NCBI RefSeq assembly: GCF_963678635.1
Contig: NC_087065.1
Location: 45,944,381-46,008,380 of the forward strand
Direction of reading: 5' to 3'
DNA from: Symsagittifera roscoffensis
Lineage: Eukaryota; Xenacoelomorpha; Acoela; Convolutidae
DNA length: 64,000 bases
Position 1 is the first letter of the stretch, and each line of letters begins with the position of its first letter. This document shows positions 1 to 11,709 of this stretch, piece by piece. The notes beneath the pieces are model-generated. The model was given only the letters and a program-made list of their open reading frames with translations, searched no databases and was not told the origin of the DNA. The position numbers and the translations under genes were made by a program.

Positions 1-746
1 CCCACTCAAAATGCGTAAATATGCAAACACAATTACTGATTATTTTAATCGCAATGACAGGAGAACGAGCCATGGTAAAAGTGCCTTGTTTTTCTGCTCA
101 AAATTAACCATAGAATGACCAATTTTTGAAGAATTTTTGGCTTTTTGTCTTTTTCGTGCTTAAGCCATTATAGTTTTTTATTTTCTTGTCTACATCAAAT
201 TTTTGTTCATTTACTTGCTGAAATCGAATTTTGGGCCGAAAATATTTTTTAAAAAACTGTTCTAATTAAGGAATCGAAAACTTAAGACCGTGTTTTTTTC
301 TCAAAGAACTCAAATGACTTTTTACTCACTTGAAGATTGCTTACAAAACCTATTTTGGAGAAAAAACACCGCGAACTCAAAAATTTGCCAAAGTTGAAGA
401 AAATCAAAGGAAGTACAAAAAATACGAGTTTGCAGTATTTCGCTGAAGAAAAACTGCGAAGTTCAACGCGAGCGTTATAAACTGATAACTCTTTTGACTT
501 TTCGGTTCTTTCTCATTGAAACTCCTCAAGCATTTTACAGCCCCCACACAATGCTAAGCTCACCGTAAAGAGGATGATAAGTTTTTGTGACTGAGCTGAG
601 GGGCTATAATAGGAAAAACCCAACTTTTCAGAGAGACTAACGATCTTTTTCTTCTTTCAGCACAAAAAAGCACGGTACAAACGATCATTTTGATGCACAA
701 ATGTCACTTTTTTTCCGTCCAGCTGCAAAGCATAAGCCTTTTTTGT
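1..746. other. AT-rich sequence with no recognised feature
   Basis: No coding exon, RNA gene or clear repeat was seen here. Open frames are short and of low complexity. Confidence 0.5.
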
Positions 747-1255
747 TCCCATTTTTGAAGAAAGTACGGATTATTTATGCTCGGGACGGATGTTTTTTTT
801 TCAGTTAATTTTCGATTTTTTAACTAAGCGTTTTGACTAATTTTTTTATCTGATCTGAAGTTTGCTGATGTCTGAAGCTCAGATGTCAGAAAAGTTTACC
901 AGCGATCGTTTTTTGTAACGTTATGGGGGTTTGAAAATTGTTAATTTGGTCAATTTGGAATAGTTAACGCGCGACATATTGCGTTCACATAAAAAGCAGA
1001 AGCGGCAGATTAAATCGTTCCAAATTGAATTAAGGCAAACCATTTGTGCTTATTATTAGCATAAGAGACGCTTAATACACCTTCATGTATTTTATCAAGC
1101 GTGAGAGGATTAAAATGGAAAAAAAAGTTAGCAAGAAAAAAATGCAGAAAAATATAAAAAAATTGCAAGTTAATTTTTTTCCGATTATGTTATCAATCCT
1201 TAAATTGCAGTCAAAATATTCAAATTTTTGCCCTGAGATACGAGCAGCATTGCTT
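747..1255 (+). repeat. HINE-like repeat, diverged copy
   Basis: This is a diverged plus-strand copy of the family whose best copy is at 3181-3716. It keeps the 5' end (GTTCC followed by an AAAGTACGG block), the central TTATGGGGGTTTGAAAATTG block, the GTTAACGCGCGA block and the 3' end (GCCCTGAGATACGAGCAG). It opens the cluster that runs to about 4.03 kb. Confidence 0.6.
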
Positions 1256-1315
1256 ATCCCCTTAATTTTTTGTTCAGTCTTCTGAAAAAAAGCTACGAAA
1301 TAGTTGTTTTAGGTA

Positions 1316-1510
1316 TGGTTTTTTCTTCAGACATATTTCAACTACTCAACTAGCCATTGTTAAACTCAATTTAAATAACATCTGAAAGCTTTAGATGTTC
1401 CTCTTTTAAATTATGCTCATGGAAATTATCAATTTGGCTAACTTGGGATAATTAGCACTCTAGATAATTTGTTCTAAAAATGCGTAAGCGGCCTTTCAAT
1501 CCGATCAAAA
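1316..1510 (+). repeat. HINE-like repeat, partial copy
   Basis: An internal plus-strand fragment of the same family. The CTTCAGACA, AACTAGCCATT and ATGCGTAAGCGG blocks are recognisable; the ends are missing. The minus-strand copy starting at 1528 follows directly. Confidence 0.45.
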
Positions 1511-1527
1511 ATTTTGAATTGAAGAAA

Positions 1528-2066
1528 AACAAGACTGCTCGTATCAGGGCGAAGCCCTGAATGTTCCGACTGCCTTTTAAGGTTTATTGAGCAGCAGTAA
1601 TACGAAAAAAAAATTAAATGAAATAAAATAAAATGAATGTTTTTTCTTCTAAAATTTGAAATTTTTTAAATGAAAATCATCCCCCCACACGCCATATAAA
1701 GTACAAAAAGATAGATTTTGTTCCTTGTAGCAAACCATTTTTGACAAATAGGCTTCTTTCAACCAATTTGGAACGATTTCTAGGACGGATTAACTCTCCG
1801 CTTACGCGTTAATAGCGCGAAATATATCGCGCGTTAATTGTCCCAAATTGGCCAAAATGGCAATCTTTAAACCCCCGTAACTTTACGAAAAATGATAACA
1901 GGTGAAATATCTTTTCAAATTTGAGCTCAGGACAACAATACCTTTCGAATAATATAAAAAAATTCCGTCAAAAATGGCTAGTCAAAAAGTCGAAATTTGT
2001 CTGAAGAAAAAAAACCCCACCCCGAGCACAAATATTGCGTTACTTTCGTATCAAAAGTCGGAACAA
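1528..2066 (-). repeat. HINE-like repeat, full-length copy
   Basis: A well-conserved reverse-strand copy. Read on plus it begins AACAAGACTGCTCG, then the ATCAGGGCGAAGCCCTGA hairpin, and ends at the AAAGTCGGAACAA block. It is the inverted counterpart of 3181-3716, so the two could fold as a long inverted repeat. No coding capacity is seen. Confidence 0.75.
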
Positions 2067-2179
2067 TAATTTTGTGAAATGAAGACGTTACTATGAACTT
2101 TTAATTGTTGTTTTCAAATTATTTCAACCGTTATAGGGCGGACGTGACGTTCAGCTTACGCGTGATGCGAAAAGTTTTT

Positions 2180-2670
2180 CAATTAACACAAGACTGCCTA
2201 AAGCAGGCCGAAGCTCTGATATTCCAAATGCCTTTTAAAGTCTATGAAAAAAAGTTCGCTTAACAAAAATTGATGAAACTTCAGAAAAAATTTTTTAAGT
2301 ATTTTGTTCAGTTATTATTAAAAAAACAATCCATGTGTACCCTGTAAAGTACAGGGTGATATATTTAGCTATTTAAAAAAGTATTAAATAGACTAAATAG
2401 CTGCTTACCCCAATTCAGTTCAGAACATTTTCAAAGAAGCATTAGATATCCGCTTACGTAATATTAGCACGAAAAAAATTGCACGTTAATTGTCCCGAAT
2501 TGGCATTTTTTAAACGCCAAGGTGAAATATCAGTTTAAGCTTGAGCTTAAAAAAACAAAGCAGTTGGTAAAAAACGTTAAAAAATTTAGCAATTAAAGTC
2601 TAAATAAACTACTTGAATAAAAAAACCACACCGTGCAAAAATACTCCGTCCTTGTTTTGACTTTTCAAAA
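2180..2670 (-). repeat. HINE-like repeat, diverged copy
   Basis: Reverse-strand copy with a degenerate 3' hairpin (the GCAGGCCGAAGCTCTGAT region near 2205) and the reversed ATTGTCCCGAATTGGC block near 2490. It merges into the next plus-strand remnant without a clear gap. Confidence 0.5.
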
Positions 2671-2839
2671 CTTATGCTGGGGGTGTCTTTTTTCAATCAA
2701 AAGTTTTGACTTCTTGAGTAAGAAATTTTGACAAAATTTCTTATAGCCATCTGAAAAAAATTGTTGTCCTTAGCTCAAATTTCAAAAAATTTTCACTTGT
2801 TATCAGTTTTTGTAAAGTTAATGTTTCGAATTATAAAGA

Positions 2840-3180
2840 ATACGGAATATTTATGCATGATGTGTTTTTTATTTTAGTCAATTTTCGCCGATTGAAATAA
2901 TAGTTTTCAACAAAAAAAATTTGTACTAATTGAAGATGTCTATTTCCTGAGATCAAATTGAACCAATTTTTCATCTCCAATTACTTTTTGTAAAATTCTA
3001 GGCGTTTGAAAATTGCCAAATTGGTCATGATCTGGACAAAATTTTGCGCGCTTTGAAGAATTTGTTCTTAATGCTTCGAGCGTAACGCGAATTATTAATG
3101 CTTGGCGAATTACCCCGCACAAAACAAAATCATTTCAAATTTGTCCTGATATGCTTTGACCTGATATACGAGCAGTCTTG
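2840..3180 (+). repeat. HINE-like repeat, diverged copy ending at a head-to-tail junction
   Basis: Plus-strand remnant with a TACGGAATATTTATGC block and a GCGTTTGAAAATTGCC block. Its 3' end CTGATATACGAGCAGTCTTG abuts the 5' end TTGTTCCGAC of the next copy at 3181, giving a direct head-to-tail join with no spacer. Confidence 0.6.
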
Positions 3181-3716
3181 TTGTTCCGACTTTCGATACG
3201 AAAGTAACGGAATATTTGTGCTCGGGGTGGGTTTTTTTTTCTTCAGACAAATTTCGACTTTTTAATTAGCCATTTTTGACGGATTTTTTTAATCATTCGA
3301 AAAGTATTGTTGTCCTGAGCTCAAATTTGAAAAGATATTTCACCTGTGATTATTTTTTGTAAAGTTATGGGGGTTTAAAGATTGCCATTTAGGCCAATTT
3401 GGGACAATTAACGCGCGATATATTTCGCGCTAATAACGCGTAAGCGGAGAGTTAATCCTTCTTAGAAATCGTTCCAAAATGGTTGAAAGAAGCTTATTTG
3501 CCATAAATGGTTTGTTACAATGAGCAAAATATATCCTTTTGTACTTTATATGGCGTGTGGGGGTATGATTTTTATAAGAAAAATTTCAAATTTTAGAAGA
3601 AAAAAAATTTTCATTTTGTTTTATTTCATTGAATTTTTTAATGTTATTAGTGCTCTATAAACCTTAAAAGGCAGTCGGAACATTCAGGGCTTCGCCCTGA
3701 TACGAGCAGTCTTGTT
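3181..3716 (+). repeat. HINE-like repeat, best full-length copy
   Basis: Reference copy, 536 bp and non-coding. Near the 5' end is a hairpin at 3189-3205 (ACTTTCG / CGAAAGT, 3-nt loop). A 10-bp subterminal inverted repeat pairs TGTTCCGACT (3182-3191) with AGTCGGAACA (3673-3682). A 3' hairpin lies at 3684-3700 (TCAGGGC / GCCCTGA, 3-nt loop), followed by TACGAGCAGTCTTGTT. A subterminal inverted repeat plus a 3' hairpin, no ordinary TIR, no target duplication and head-to-tail copies resemble non-autonomous Helentron-type (HINE/DINE-1-like) elements. That assignment is inferred from architecture; no helicase-encoding partner is present in the window. Confidence 0.75.
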
Positions 3717-3721
3717 TTGTT

Positions 3722-4033
3722 TGAAAATAGCTAAATTGGTCAAATTGGGATAATTAACGCGCAATAAAATGCGTTCTTAGAACACGCTTTAGCTGCAAAA
3801 AAATGCGTTCCAAGATGTTTTGAGGCCAGTATTTTAGTCCTTTTAAAAAAACACCAAGAGACAAAAAACACGCCCTTTGTATCTTGCGTAGCATGTGGGG
3901 GAATAAACTGAAAAAAATATATATATCCTTGTTTTTCGATTATTTAGTCAAATATTCAACCAAAATTTTTTTTGTGGCCTTAAAAGTGCAGTCCGAACAT
4001 CTAAGACCACGCCCTGATATACGAGCAGTCTCG
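3722..4033 (+). repeat. HINE-like repeat, 5'-truncated copy
   Basis: Begins inside the element (TTTGAAAATAGCTAAATTGG) and runs to its 3' end (GCCCTGATATACGAGCAGTC). It closes the cluster. Confidence 0.55.
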
Positions 4034-4499
4034 CTTTCTTAAAAGTCTACATAATAAGAAGGCAGGAATTGGATTTTGAATGCATGTCATTTTTGCAAAA
4101 TTTCCTATAAACGTTATGCAGCTATATTTCTCTCAAGGTAATTTTCAAACGGAAGCGAACATGGTTGAGTTCAAAATCAGAAGTCAAAATGCGGTTATAG
4201 TCGGTTTTTTCATCGCTTCACTTGAGCTCACTGTTGCGAAGAAATGAAAGTCTGTCGAGATAGACAATAGTAAAAAAAAAAGAAAGTGGCCTAAGAGCTT
4301 TTGAGCTGATGAAAATCAACACCGCTCGTCCCATTTTCATCAATCAGTCAAATATAAGACATCGAAATGGAAAGAAAACCTCCATTTATTGATTTCGCTC
4401 TTCAGCGCTGTCAGAAAAGACCCCTTGGACCGGAAAAGAGCTCTAATTGGAGAGCCTGGTTAGAAAGAAGCAAAACTGAGACCGCGGTAGACCTGACCT

Positions 4500-4590
4500 C
4501 CATACAAAGAAAAACGCCTATCATGAAGTTCCATACAAAGAAGAACGCCTATCATGAAATTCCATACAAGCAAAACGCCTATCTTAATTG
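4500..4590 (+). repeat. Three-copy minisatellite of about 30 bp
   Basis: Three tandem copies of a unit CCATACAAAG(A)A(A)AACGCCTATCATGAA. The unit resembles the terminal region of the CCCGGG-ended MITE family (GACCTCCATAC ... TTATCATACAATTCCATAC), so it may be an amplified MITE remnant. Confidence 0.6.
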
Positions 4591-4844
4591 ATCAAAAAGG
4601 AGCAAAATGAATGAACAGATTCTGTTGAAAATCTGAAGATGCGCTATTTGACTTATACATTTAGGTTTTTATAGCCTTCCAATTCAAGACTGAAGTTTTA
4701 AAATACAGTACCTGCCAAATAAATCAATAATGGGGAGTTGAAACAAAAAAACTGATTACAAAAGCCTATTTTGGCGTGTCTTACATCATATTGTTATCGG
4801 TTACGTTGTTACTTCATTACATGTCGGATTATTCAAAAAAACAT

Positions 4845-5097
4845 GCTGGCGCCGATACAGAGGCGTCCCCCCCCCCCCCCCCCCCCCTCAGGGGCTCGAC
4901 CACCTCACCACCCAAAGGGTCCGTTTTACGACATACAGTTTTGGCCGACCGACCCTAAATACTTTCTAAAGGTATCTTGGGCGCCAGTTTATACTAACTT
5001 CTAACTTCGAATTTATACTAATTTTATATTAAGCGCTCATAAACGGTCTTTTTTACCTCTTTTTTCAAAAAATTGAGAAAATCATAGATCCGCCCAT
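4845..5097. repeat. Decayed hAT-type MITE fragment with a poly-C tract
   Basis: Contains a C homopolymer (about 4869-4888), GGGGCTCGACCACC, the GCGCCAGTTTATACTAACTT block shared with the MITE at 13159-13560, and an end-like ATAGATCCGCCCATG. No target duplication was found, so this is a degraded relative. Confidence 0.5.
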
Positions 5098-6935
5098 GAT
5101 AACATATATTTGTTTTAAACGATGATTTTATCTTAAGAGACAGTATAAGTTGCAAAGGATGAGCATAACTCTTTGTCATGGCTAAACTATCTTGGCTGGG
5201 AATTGAAATCTTAATCCATCAGATAGGCCAAAAAAAATTGACTGACATTATGAGAAAGCAATTTTAAATCAGCTCTTCGTTATTTTAACAGAAATGATAA
5301 GAGATCGGCAAACATATGGTATGCATTCATTTTTCTGCTGAACGTGCTTCGTCGAGTTTGTGTTTCCGATATCATCCTGGGTTAAAAAAACGCCTGAGGA
5401 ATTTTAAAACAGATTCTGTCATAGTCGCATAAAAATTCCGGGCTGGTTTTATGCGTTTCCTCAGTGATTTCGGTCTCAGGGGATTTCGGATTTAGATAAA
5501 TATGTCAAGTGACATACTAAAAACATATACTTCTTGCATCTAATGTCTGTTTTATGTCCAAGCTATAAAGTAAGCGACCACATTTAAGCAGAGAGCTAGG
5601 GAATAATCATTTTGCATATTGTGGGCATATTATATATAGTTTTTTTGAGCTTTAACCCGCTTTTTCTGATCATTTACCTAGTTGAGCAGAATATGCGAAC
5701 TAGTTCTAAGTTATCGACTACAGAAGCTACCGTGCAGCAAACGAGTTAAGTGATATGCGAATAAAAACATTGATGCAAAAAAATAACAGAATATACCAAA
5801 AATATGCAACAAAAAGGCGTAAGTATTTGTAGTCTTTGCAACTCAATTAGATCCCCATAAAAAAGCCAATAAAATGGGTGTGGCAACAAGTAAAATAGTT
5901 TTTTCTGTACTTACAAATACGAAAATAAAAAAGAATATATTTAAATACGATGGAAAGTAAGAACAAGGATAGCCGGTTACTGTGCAAGTAGCACAGAATG
6001 TTCCAACCATAGTTTCGAGAAGAAAAAAATGAAAAAGTTTTTTTTTCAAGTTAGTGTCCTTTTTTCGGCGTGGTGTGATTAAAAAAATTGAACAGAAACT
6101 AGAGAATAAGTTTATTTGACAGTCATAGTAAAATAATCAAATTGAAAAACAATTTTTGTAGGAATATAATTAGAATTCGAAAAAATCAAAAAACTTTTTT
6201 TTTCAAGTTTTGCAGTTTTTGAGTTTTTGAAAAAATTGATTCCAAAAATGCGCTAAAATACTCAAAGTTAAGTAGATTTACTCGATTAAAACTAAATTTT
6301 TACGTTTTAAATTTTAAATTAAGCTTTTGTAAGCATTTAAGAAATTAAAATAAGACTACTCGCTATCAATCCTTAGATCAAATAAAATTAAAGGGCTTAT
6401 AAACTGAAACTCTTATTTGAAATATACGAGAATGAGTTAAAGTTTCTTAAGTTTTAGCGATGATTTTCTACGGAATCATTACTGAAATAGCTCTGAAAAA
6501 TCGCAAGAGTATCTATGCAACAAACTCTGAATTATACATGAATCAGCGCTGGAAAATAGCCATCACAGGGATACTACAGAAAAAGCGATAATTAACGGTG
6601 GGACGTCAACCCGGGGGCTTTAATATGATATATCACTCAACCAAGTCCAATGATTACTTGTGGTACCTGATATTGAGTGGAAAGCAAGAAAAACTAAAAC
6701 ACACCCAAATGCCAAGTTCCTCTCCATTTTCAATGGTCGGAACAACAACTATTTGTTAATCATTCGGAAAATTTTTACCTCTAATTGTAATTGGATAATG
6801 CAGAAAAAAATATTGCAAATTGAATTGTTTGTTCTAAATGCAAACAAACTACCAAACTCAGATTTTAACTTTTCTTAACTCATATAGTATGGGATACAAA
6901 ATAAAGTTTGGATGGATAGTTTAGGACATGGTTAC
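5098..6935. other. AT-rich intergenic sequence with one dispersed-repeat fragment
   Basis: No coding exon seen. About 5965-6105 (GGTTACTGTGCAAGTAGC ... GTGTCC ... GTGTGATTAAAA) is related to sequence flanking the MITE at 24307-25474 and, reversed, to about 16880-17030. Confidence 0.45.
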
Positions 6936-7098
6936 TTTAGATCTTTCTTAAAATCAGCTTGTCATGGCTAATTAAGATTTGAAACGTTCTGTTTCAAATC
7001 TAGTATTCATTATTTTAGATCTTACTTAAAATCCTAAAATCGGCTTGTCATGGCTAATTGAGATTTGAAACGTTCTGTTTCAAATCTAGTATTCAATT
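6936..7098 (+). repeat. Tandem duplication carrying a 25-bp inverted repeat
   Basis: Two tandem copies, period 86 bp. Each contains CTTGTCATGGCTAATT followed by a perfect hairpin, GATTTGAAAC / GTTTCAAATC with a 5-nt loop, at 6976-7000 and 7062-7086. Function unknown. Confidence 0.7.
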
Positions 7099-8559
7099 AA
7101 GAAATACCAAATTTCAGATCTGAAAATAAATTGACGAAGACTTACAGATTTTCAGATCTTTCGTAAAGAACTTGCTGGGTATGGTGTGGATTTTGAAAAA
7201 AATTTCAGAAATTTTGGTAGTTTGTTTTAGGTTGACCAAATTGATTTTCTGAGCTCTCCAAAAACACTATTAAGTTCCAAATAGCGCAAACTTCCTGCGA
7301 TCCAGGTAAGTATTTACATAAACAGGACAAAAATGCAAAAAAAAGCTCACTGTCCCTTGAAGTTCAGATTCGGTCGGCCAAAAATGGAGGTCATAAAATG
7401 GTCATTTATTAAGGTAAAATAGTCACCTATTAAAGACCAAGAGCTGTTCTTACCTTTGACCTCAACATATCTTTTACTTTGCTTGAAACTTCTTGACTCT
7501 TGTCCTGCAATTACTAATAAATATCGAAAAAACCATAAAATTGGTATCAACACTTAGAAACAAATATATTAAACTTTAGCTTATAAAAGACTTAAAAATT
7601 AAGGAAAAATTGATATTTAAATTTAGACTACGCCTCCTCATATGAGTAACTTCTATCTTATCTGTTGATTCATTTGTTGGCTTATAATAATTAATCAAAA
7701 TTTGTAATATATTTTTAACTCTCTTTTAAATCAGATTTCCTGTTTGCTAAAACTCCAGTTCTGCTTTTCTTTGATAATTAATGATAGAAAAACTTACTGA
7801 AAATCGATGAACGTAAAAGGCAATTTTTTACTCTGTTCATTTTGATGCACCGCAATCGCAGCGTAACTGTCCTCATTAGTTCTGATTAAAAAAATTTCTC
7901 CTCATGTTTTCCTTTGGTATTAATTCAAGGTATATCCCTTTTTAACACCTTTTTCTGAATGTTGGCACCTTTTTTTGAGCTGTTGGCGCTACGATACATG
8001 GAATGAAATTGGGTGGAGTTTGTCTGAGCCGTACCTATCAATTCGCACCTGTCTCTACGGAATGTAAATTTTGTACCAGAGTGTAAATTATATCTAATTG
8101 TTTCGACCATTGAAGTGAGGATGTTTTATCCACCCAAAACTGGGCACTAAAAAGAAACAACCTGTGGGGATAAGCGAATCAGTATATTGAATTCTTTTCA
8201 GGAAAAAAAAACAATGTGTCGACTTTTTTCTCTTTTCTTTTCGAAATCGTTTACAATGGTGACTGAGTTGATAATCGACTTCTTATGTTACTTTCCGACT
8301 TGGCTGAAAATTTCTAAAAAAACTAGAGAGGGTTGTTTTTTTAAATAATTTTTTCTTCCTTTTTGCAATAATTTTAGTTTAATTAATCGCAAAAGCAATT
8401 AATTATTGATGAATGTTTAAAATTGGAGGCGAAAAGAATAACTAAAGAACGTATGTATAAAATTGATATACCTAGAATGAGATTTGCTTCTTCTAAAAAA
8501 TTTCATTTCGAAAAAATACAACTTGTAAATGGTTGACAGTTTCTGTAGCACTAGACTGC

Positions 8560-9835
8560 ATATCAGAACATATCAACCGCCAAATTTATTTTAAAATTTT
8601 AACAATAAATGGAGCCAATAAATTTGATTTTTACGGAACCAAAAAAAACCCAGATCAGAGTTTTGCAACTATTGAGATAGAATCAGAAAATGCTAGCATC
8701 TATAGTAGAGAAATAAATTAACGCAAGCAAACATTTTTAAGCACATTGTAAAATTTCATTAAAAAGCCTTTAAGCATGAGGGCTTTTCAGTCTAAGTGAA
8801 TAAAAACAAATTTGACCATATTGGAAAAATTTTTTGATCACATGAGCTTGCAAAAAAATGTTAAACCATTGAAAACTTGATTCAGGTAAGATAAATGTTG
8901 AGTTTTCTAACCAATTTTTACCAGTGAGTACTTATTAATCTAGATGTCAGATTTTGGTAATCTGATAGTCTAAAACCAGAAAACGTTGTAAAACAGGAAT
9001 AATAATTGTCTCATCAAAGCTTAATAAAGGTGCCACTCCAAAAAAATTAAAATAGTTTTGGTTTATGTAATTCGATTTCTTATCTTGCTAGTTGCGTTAC
9101 TTTTTTTCCAGTAATTCACTCATTCAAAGCATTTGAGGCCAAACATTTACAGATTTACCGGTTGAAATAGCCAATTAAATTGCGGCTGTTTCCTTTCGAA
9201 TTTTAGCTGGTACAGGGACATTAATTTTAGGTCTGTATATCATATGTTTGGCTGTTTGAGTATCAGTTTGGTTTGAATTTGGAGCTTGAGAAAATTTGAT
9301 TATCTACATGTACTTCTTTAGTCTCAAAGTAATTTAAAATGCTCACCTTGCCCCGCTGCTCTACTTCATGCTTTCAGCGTAGCTAAGGTACCACTACTAC
9401 AGACCAACATCAACGACGAACAGAAACCCGTCATGCATGCTGTTTTTCAACCTCAACTGGAATATCGACGACAACACATGTCGAGATTCAGTATTGCTAT
9501 CAACAAATGCGGCAAGCTGTCACGTAGAACTGTCACGTAGAAAAAATGAGGAATTTGTCACGTAGAAAAACCAACAGCCAAATTTACTATAAATCAACCA
9601 TGTGACTTTTGATTTTAACGTAACCAAGAAAAACTTTAGATCAAGTTTTAGTAACTATTGAGATAGTAAAAAGAAGTATAAAAACTTATCTTGTCTTACA
9701 TGGCGCCCAAAGAATGACGTGTACAAAAAAATAAGTTAGCCTTTAATTGTTTCTTATACTAACTCAATAGTTGCTAAAATCTGATTTTCAGATTTCCATG
9801 GTTTCATTGAAATAAAAAGTTACCTTGTTCAATTT
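8560..9835. repeat. Dispersed repeat fragments in both orientations
   Basis: Segments 8570-8690 and 9585-9690 share CGCCAAATTTA..., GATTTTTACGGAACCAA and CAACTATTGAGATAG blocks. About 9745-9835 and 11340-11405 carry the reverse version (AATAGTTGCTAAAATCTGAT). A short triplicated TGTCACGTAGAA motif lies at about 9520-9570. No coding function seen. Flanking 7099-8559 shows no recognisable feature. Confidence 0.45.
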
Positions 9836-9842
9836 ATGGTTA

Positions 9843-10876
9843 CCCGGGTTGACCTCCATAGACTGAAAATGCTAATCATACAATTTCATACAATTAGTCT
9901 GTGGAAAAAAGCTGGTCATACAAATTTCATACATTTTTGCAAAATCAGTTTAATCGAATTTCAAAGGTATTTTGTAGTTGTTTTGGTATCGAAATTGGTA
10001 TCTCTTCATAAAAAAGGAAAAAAATGGTTTGAAAAAAAAATGCTAGCCATACAATTTCCATATATGGAAATTGTATGATTAGAATTTTCTTAAATTTTTT
10101 TTTTGTGAAAAAAAAGCTTTGAACAATCAATTCAACTGCTGGCAAAACATTTAAGCGTTTTTTGGGCTGCTACGACTGAAAACTTTGACTTTTTTTATTT
10201 TAGTTCTCTGAAAAAAAACACTAGTCATACAATTTCTATTGTTTTTTTTCAACTGCAAATTGATTTCGTATTCAAACAAACATTTTTTGGAAAAAAAAAT
10301 TTTGCATGCAAAATTTAATTTTTTGTGTGTATAACGTAGTCCTGGATATACTAATATTGGATTTTTTTCCTTTTCTCTTCATAACTTTTTTCAAAAACGC
10401 TTACAACTCCTATTTCTTTTGTATGACATGTTTTTATATGCCTTGATCAATGTCTGGTAATTTAAAAATTCAAATTTTAGAAATAATCATCTTTGAAAAT
10501 TATTGCCAAAATTTAAAAGTTCATTACTTTCGTTATATTATTTGTCTGAGACAGTAGTAACACATATCAGGCTGTTTCCAACGCATTTTTAATGCGAGAC
10601 GGCCAAACCGTTGGTTACCACTTTTGAGTAATCAAGGTTTATTACATTTGTGTTCGGTTACGAACACAATCAAAAATTTTTAAGAAATTACAATGTAAAA
10701 AATCAATATTTTTGGTTTATGGAAAAATGCTAGTCATACAATTTCCATATATGAAAAAATACTAATCATAGACCTTTCATGCAATTTTCTGTACGTATGG
10801 AATTGTATGGAAAGTGTATGACTAGCATTGTTCCATATATGGAAATTGTATGACTAGTGTTTTTGGTCATCCCGGG
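9843..10876. mobile_element. CCCGGG-terminated MITE with TA target duplication
   Basis: Non-autonomous element. Left end CCCGGGTTGACCTCCATA, right end GGTCATCCCGGG, flanked by TA on both sides (9841-9842 and 10877-10878), as in Tc1/mariner-type insertions. Inside are a perfect 30-bp palindrome at 10048-10077 (CATACAATTTCCATA and its complement) and further half-copies near both ends (10730-10755, 10835-10855). No transposase ORF. The sister copy is at 60956-62207. Confidence 0.75.
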
Positions 10877-11548
10877 TAGTAATAGTTGTTCGGATTTTGT
10901 GGTTGGTATGTTCCATTTCTGACTTGCCACCAAGTGCTACGACCCAACCTGTCGCATATTGTGATTAGAAAAACTAAATTACAATGGGTGTTGTCGCTGT
11001 TGTTCCAGTTGAGGTTTACTAACCGCAAGCAGACAGTGTTTCGGCATTCTGTTCATCGTTGCTGTCGGTGTGTAGTCGTGGAACCTAAGCTTCGTTAAGG
11101 ACGTAGATCAAAGCAGCGGGTTATTGAATTATTGTGAGTTTTATTGAGTAAGCATTAAATTTAGCAAATTAAAGTTAAGTTACACAGGCTCTCAATTTGG
11201 ATCAATCTGATACTCAGACAGACAGAAAATAGCGTTACTGTAGCAGCTTAATCTTTGGATGAAATTTGGGATGCTAATTCAACCGGTAGGGCTGTTGGTT
11301 TTCGGCCTCAAACACGTTGAGAGCCATAATAAAAAGTTGTTAGCTTTTTCATATGCTCTCTCAGAAATTGCTAAAATCTGATCTGGAGTTTTTCTTGGCT
11401 TCGTCGTTAAAATCATAAGTACTTAAACCGTGATTAGTTTCATGAAAAACAAACAAAAACTGTCTTTCCGAAATCAATTTAAGATAAACATCGGGTTACA
11501 GTTTTTGTGATGATCAAACTCAAAAAAATGCAGCTGATGTTTTCTTAC

Positions 11549-11709
11549 CTGGTTGACAGTGACCCGGAGTATCTTTCCGACTGGGTTAAATAGGAGAGTG
11601 AGTTGGATCTCGCCTCTGAGGTTCTTCTTCCTGCACGACTTACTCAGAGGAGTGCTCAGCTTCACCACTTCATTCCTCTGCAGTGTGTGCAAATCTACTT
11701 CTATCTCAC
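11549..11709 (-). CDS. Synaptotagmin/Doc2/rabphilin-like gene, exon 3 (end of C2A, start of C2B)
   Basis: Internal exon of 161 bp. On the minus strand it has the acceptor TTTTAG|GTGAG and the donor CAACCAG|GTAAGA. It enters in phase 1 and leaves in phase 0, matching the phase-1 end of the exon at 14597-15119. It encodes the last strand of the first C2 domain (GEIEVDLHTLQ), a short linker, and the opening strands of a second C2 domain (GEIQLTLLFNP...KILRVTVNQ). Proteins with two such C2 domains act in calcium-triggered vesicle exocytosis. The rest of C2B was not found between 1 and 11548, so the gene probably continues beyond the left edge. Confidence 0.75.

Noticed and set aside
4771-5004. 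Pro-rich open frame across the poly-C tract
   Set aside because: The proline run is a translation of a C homopolymer inside a decayed MITE.
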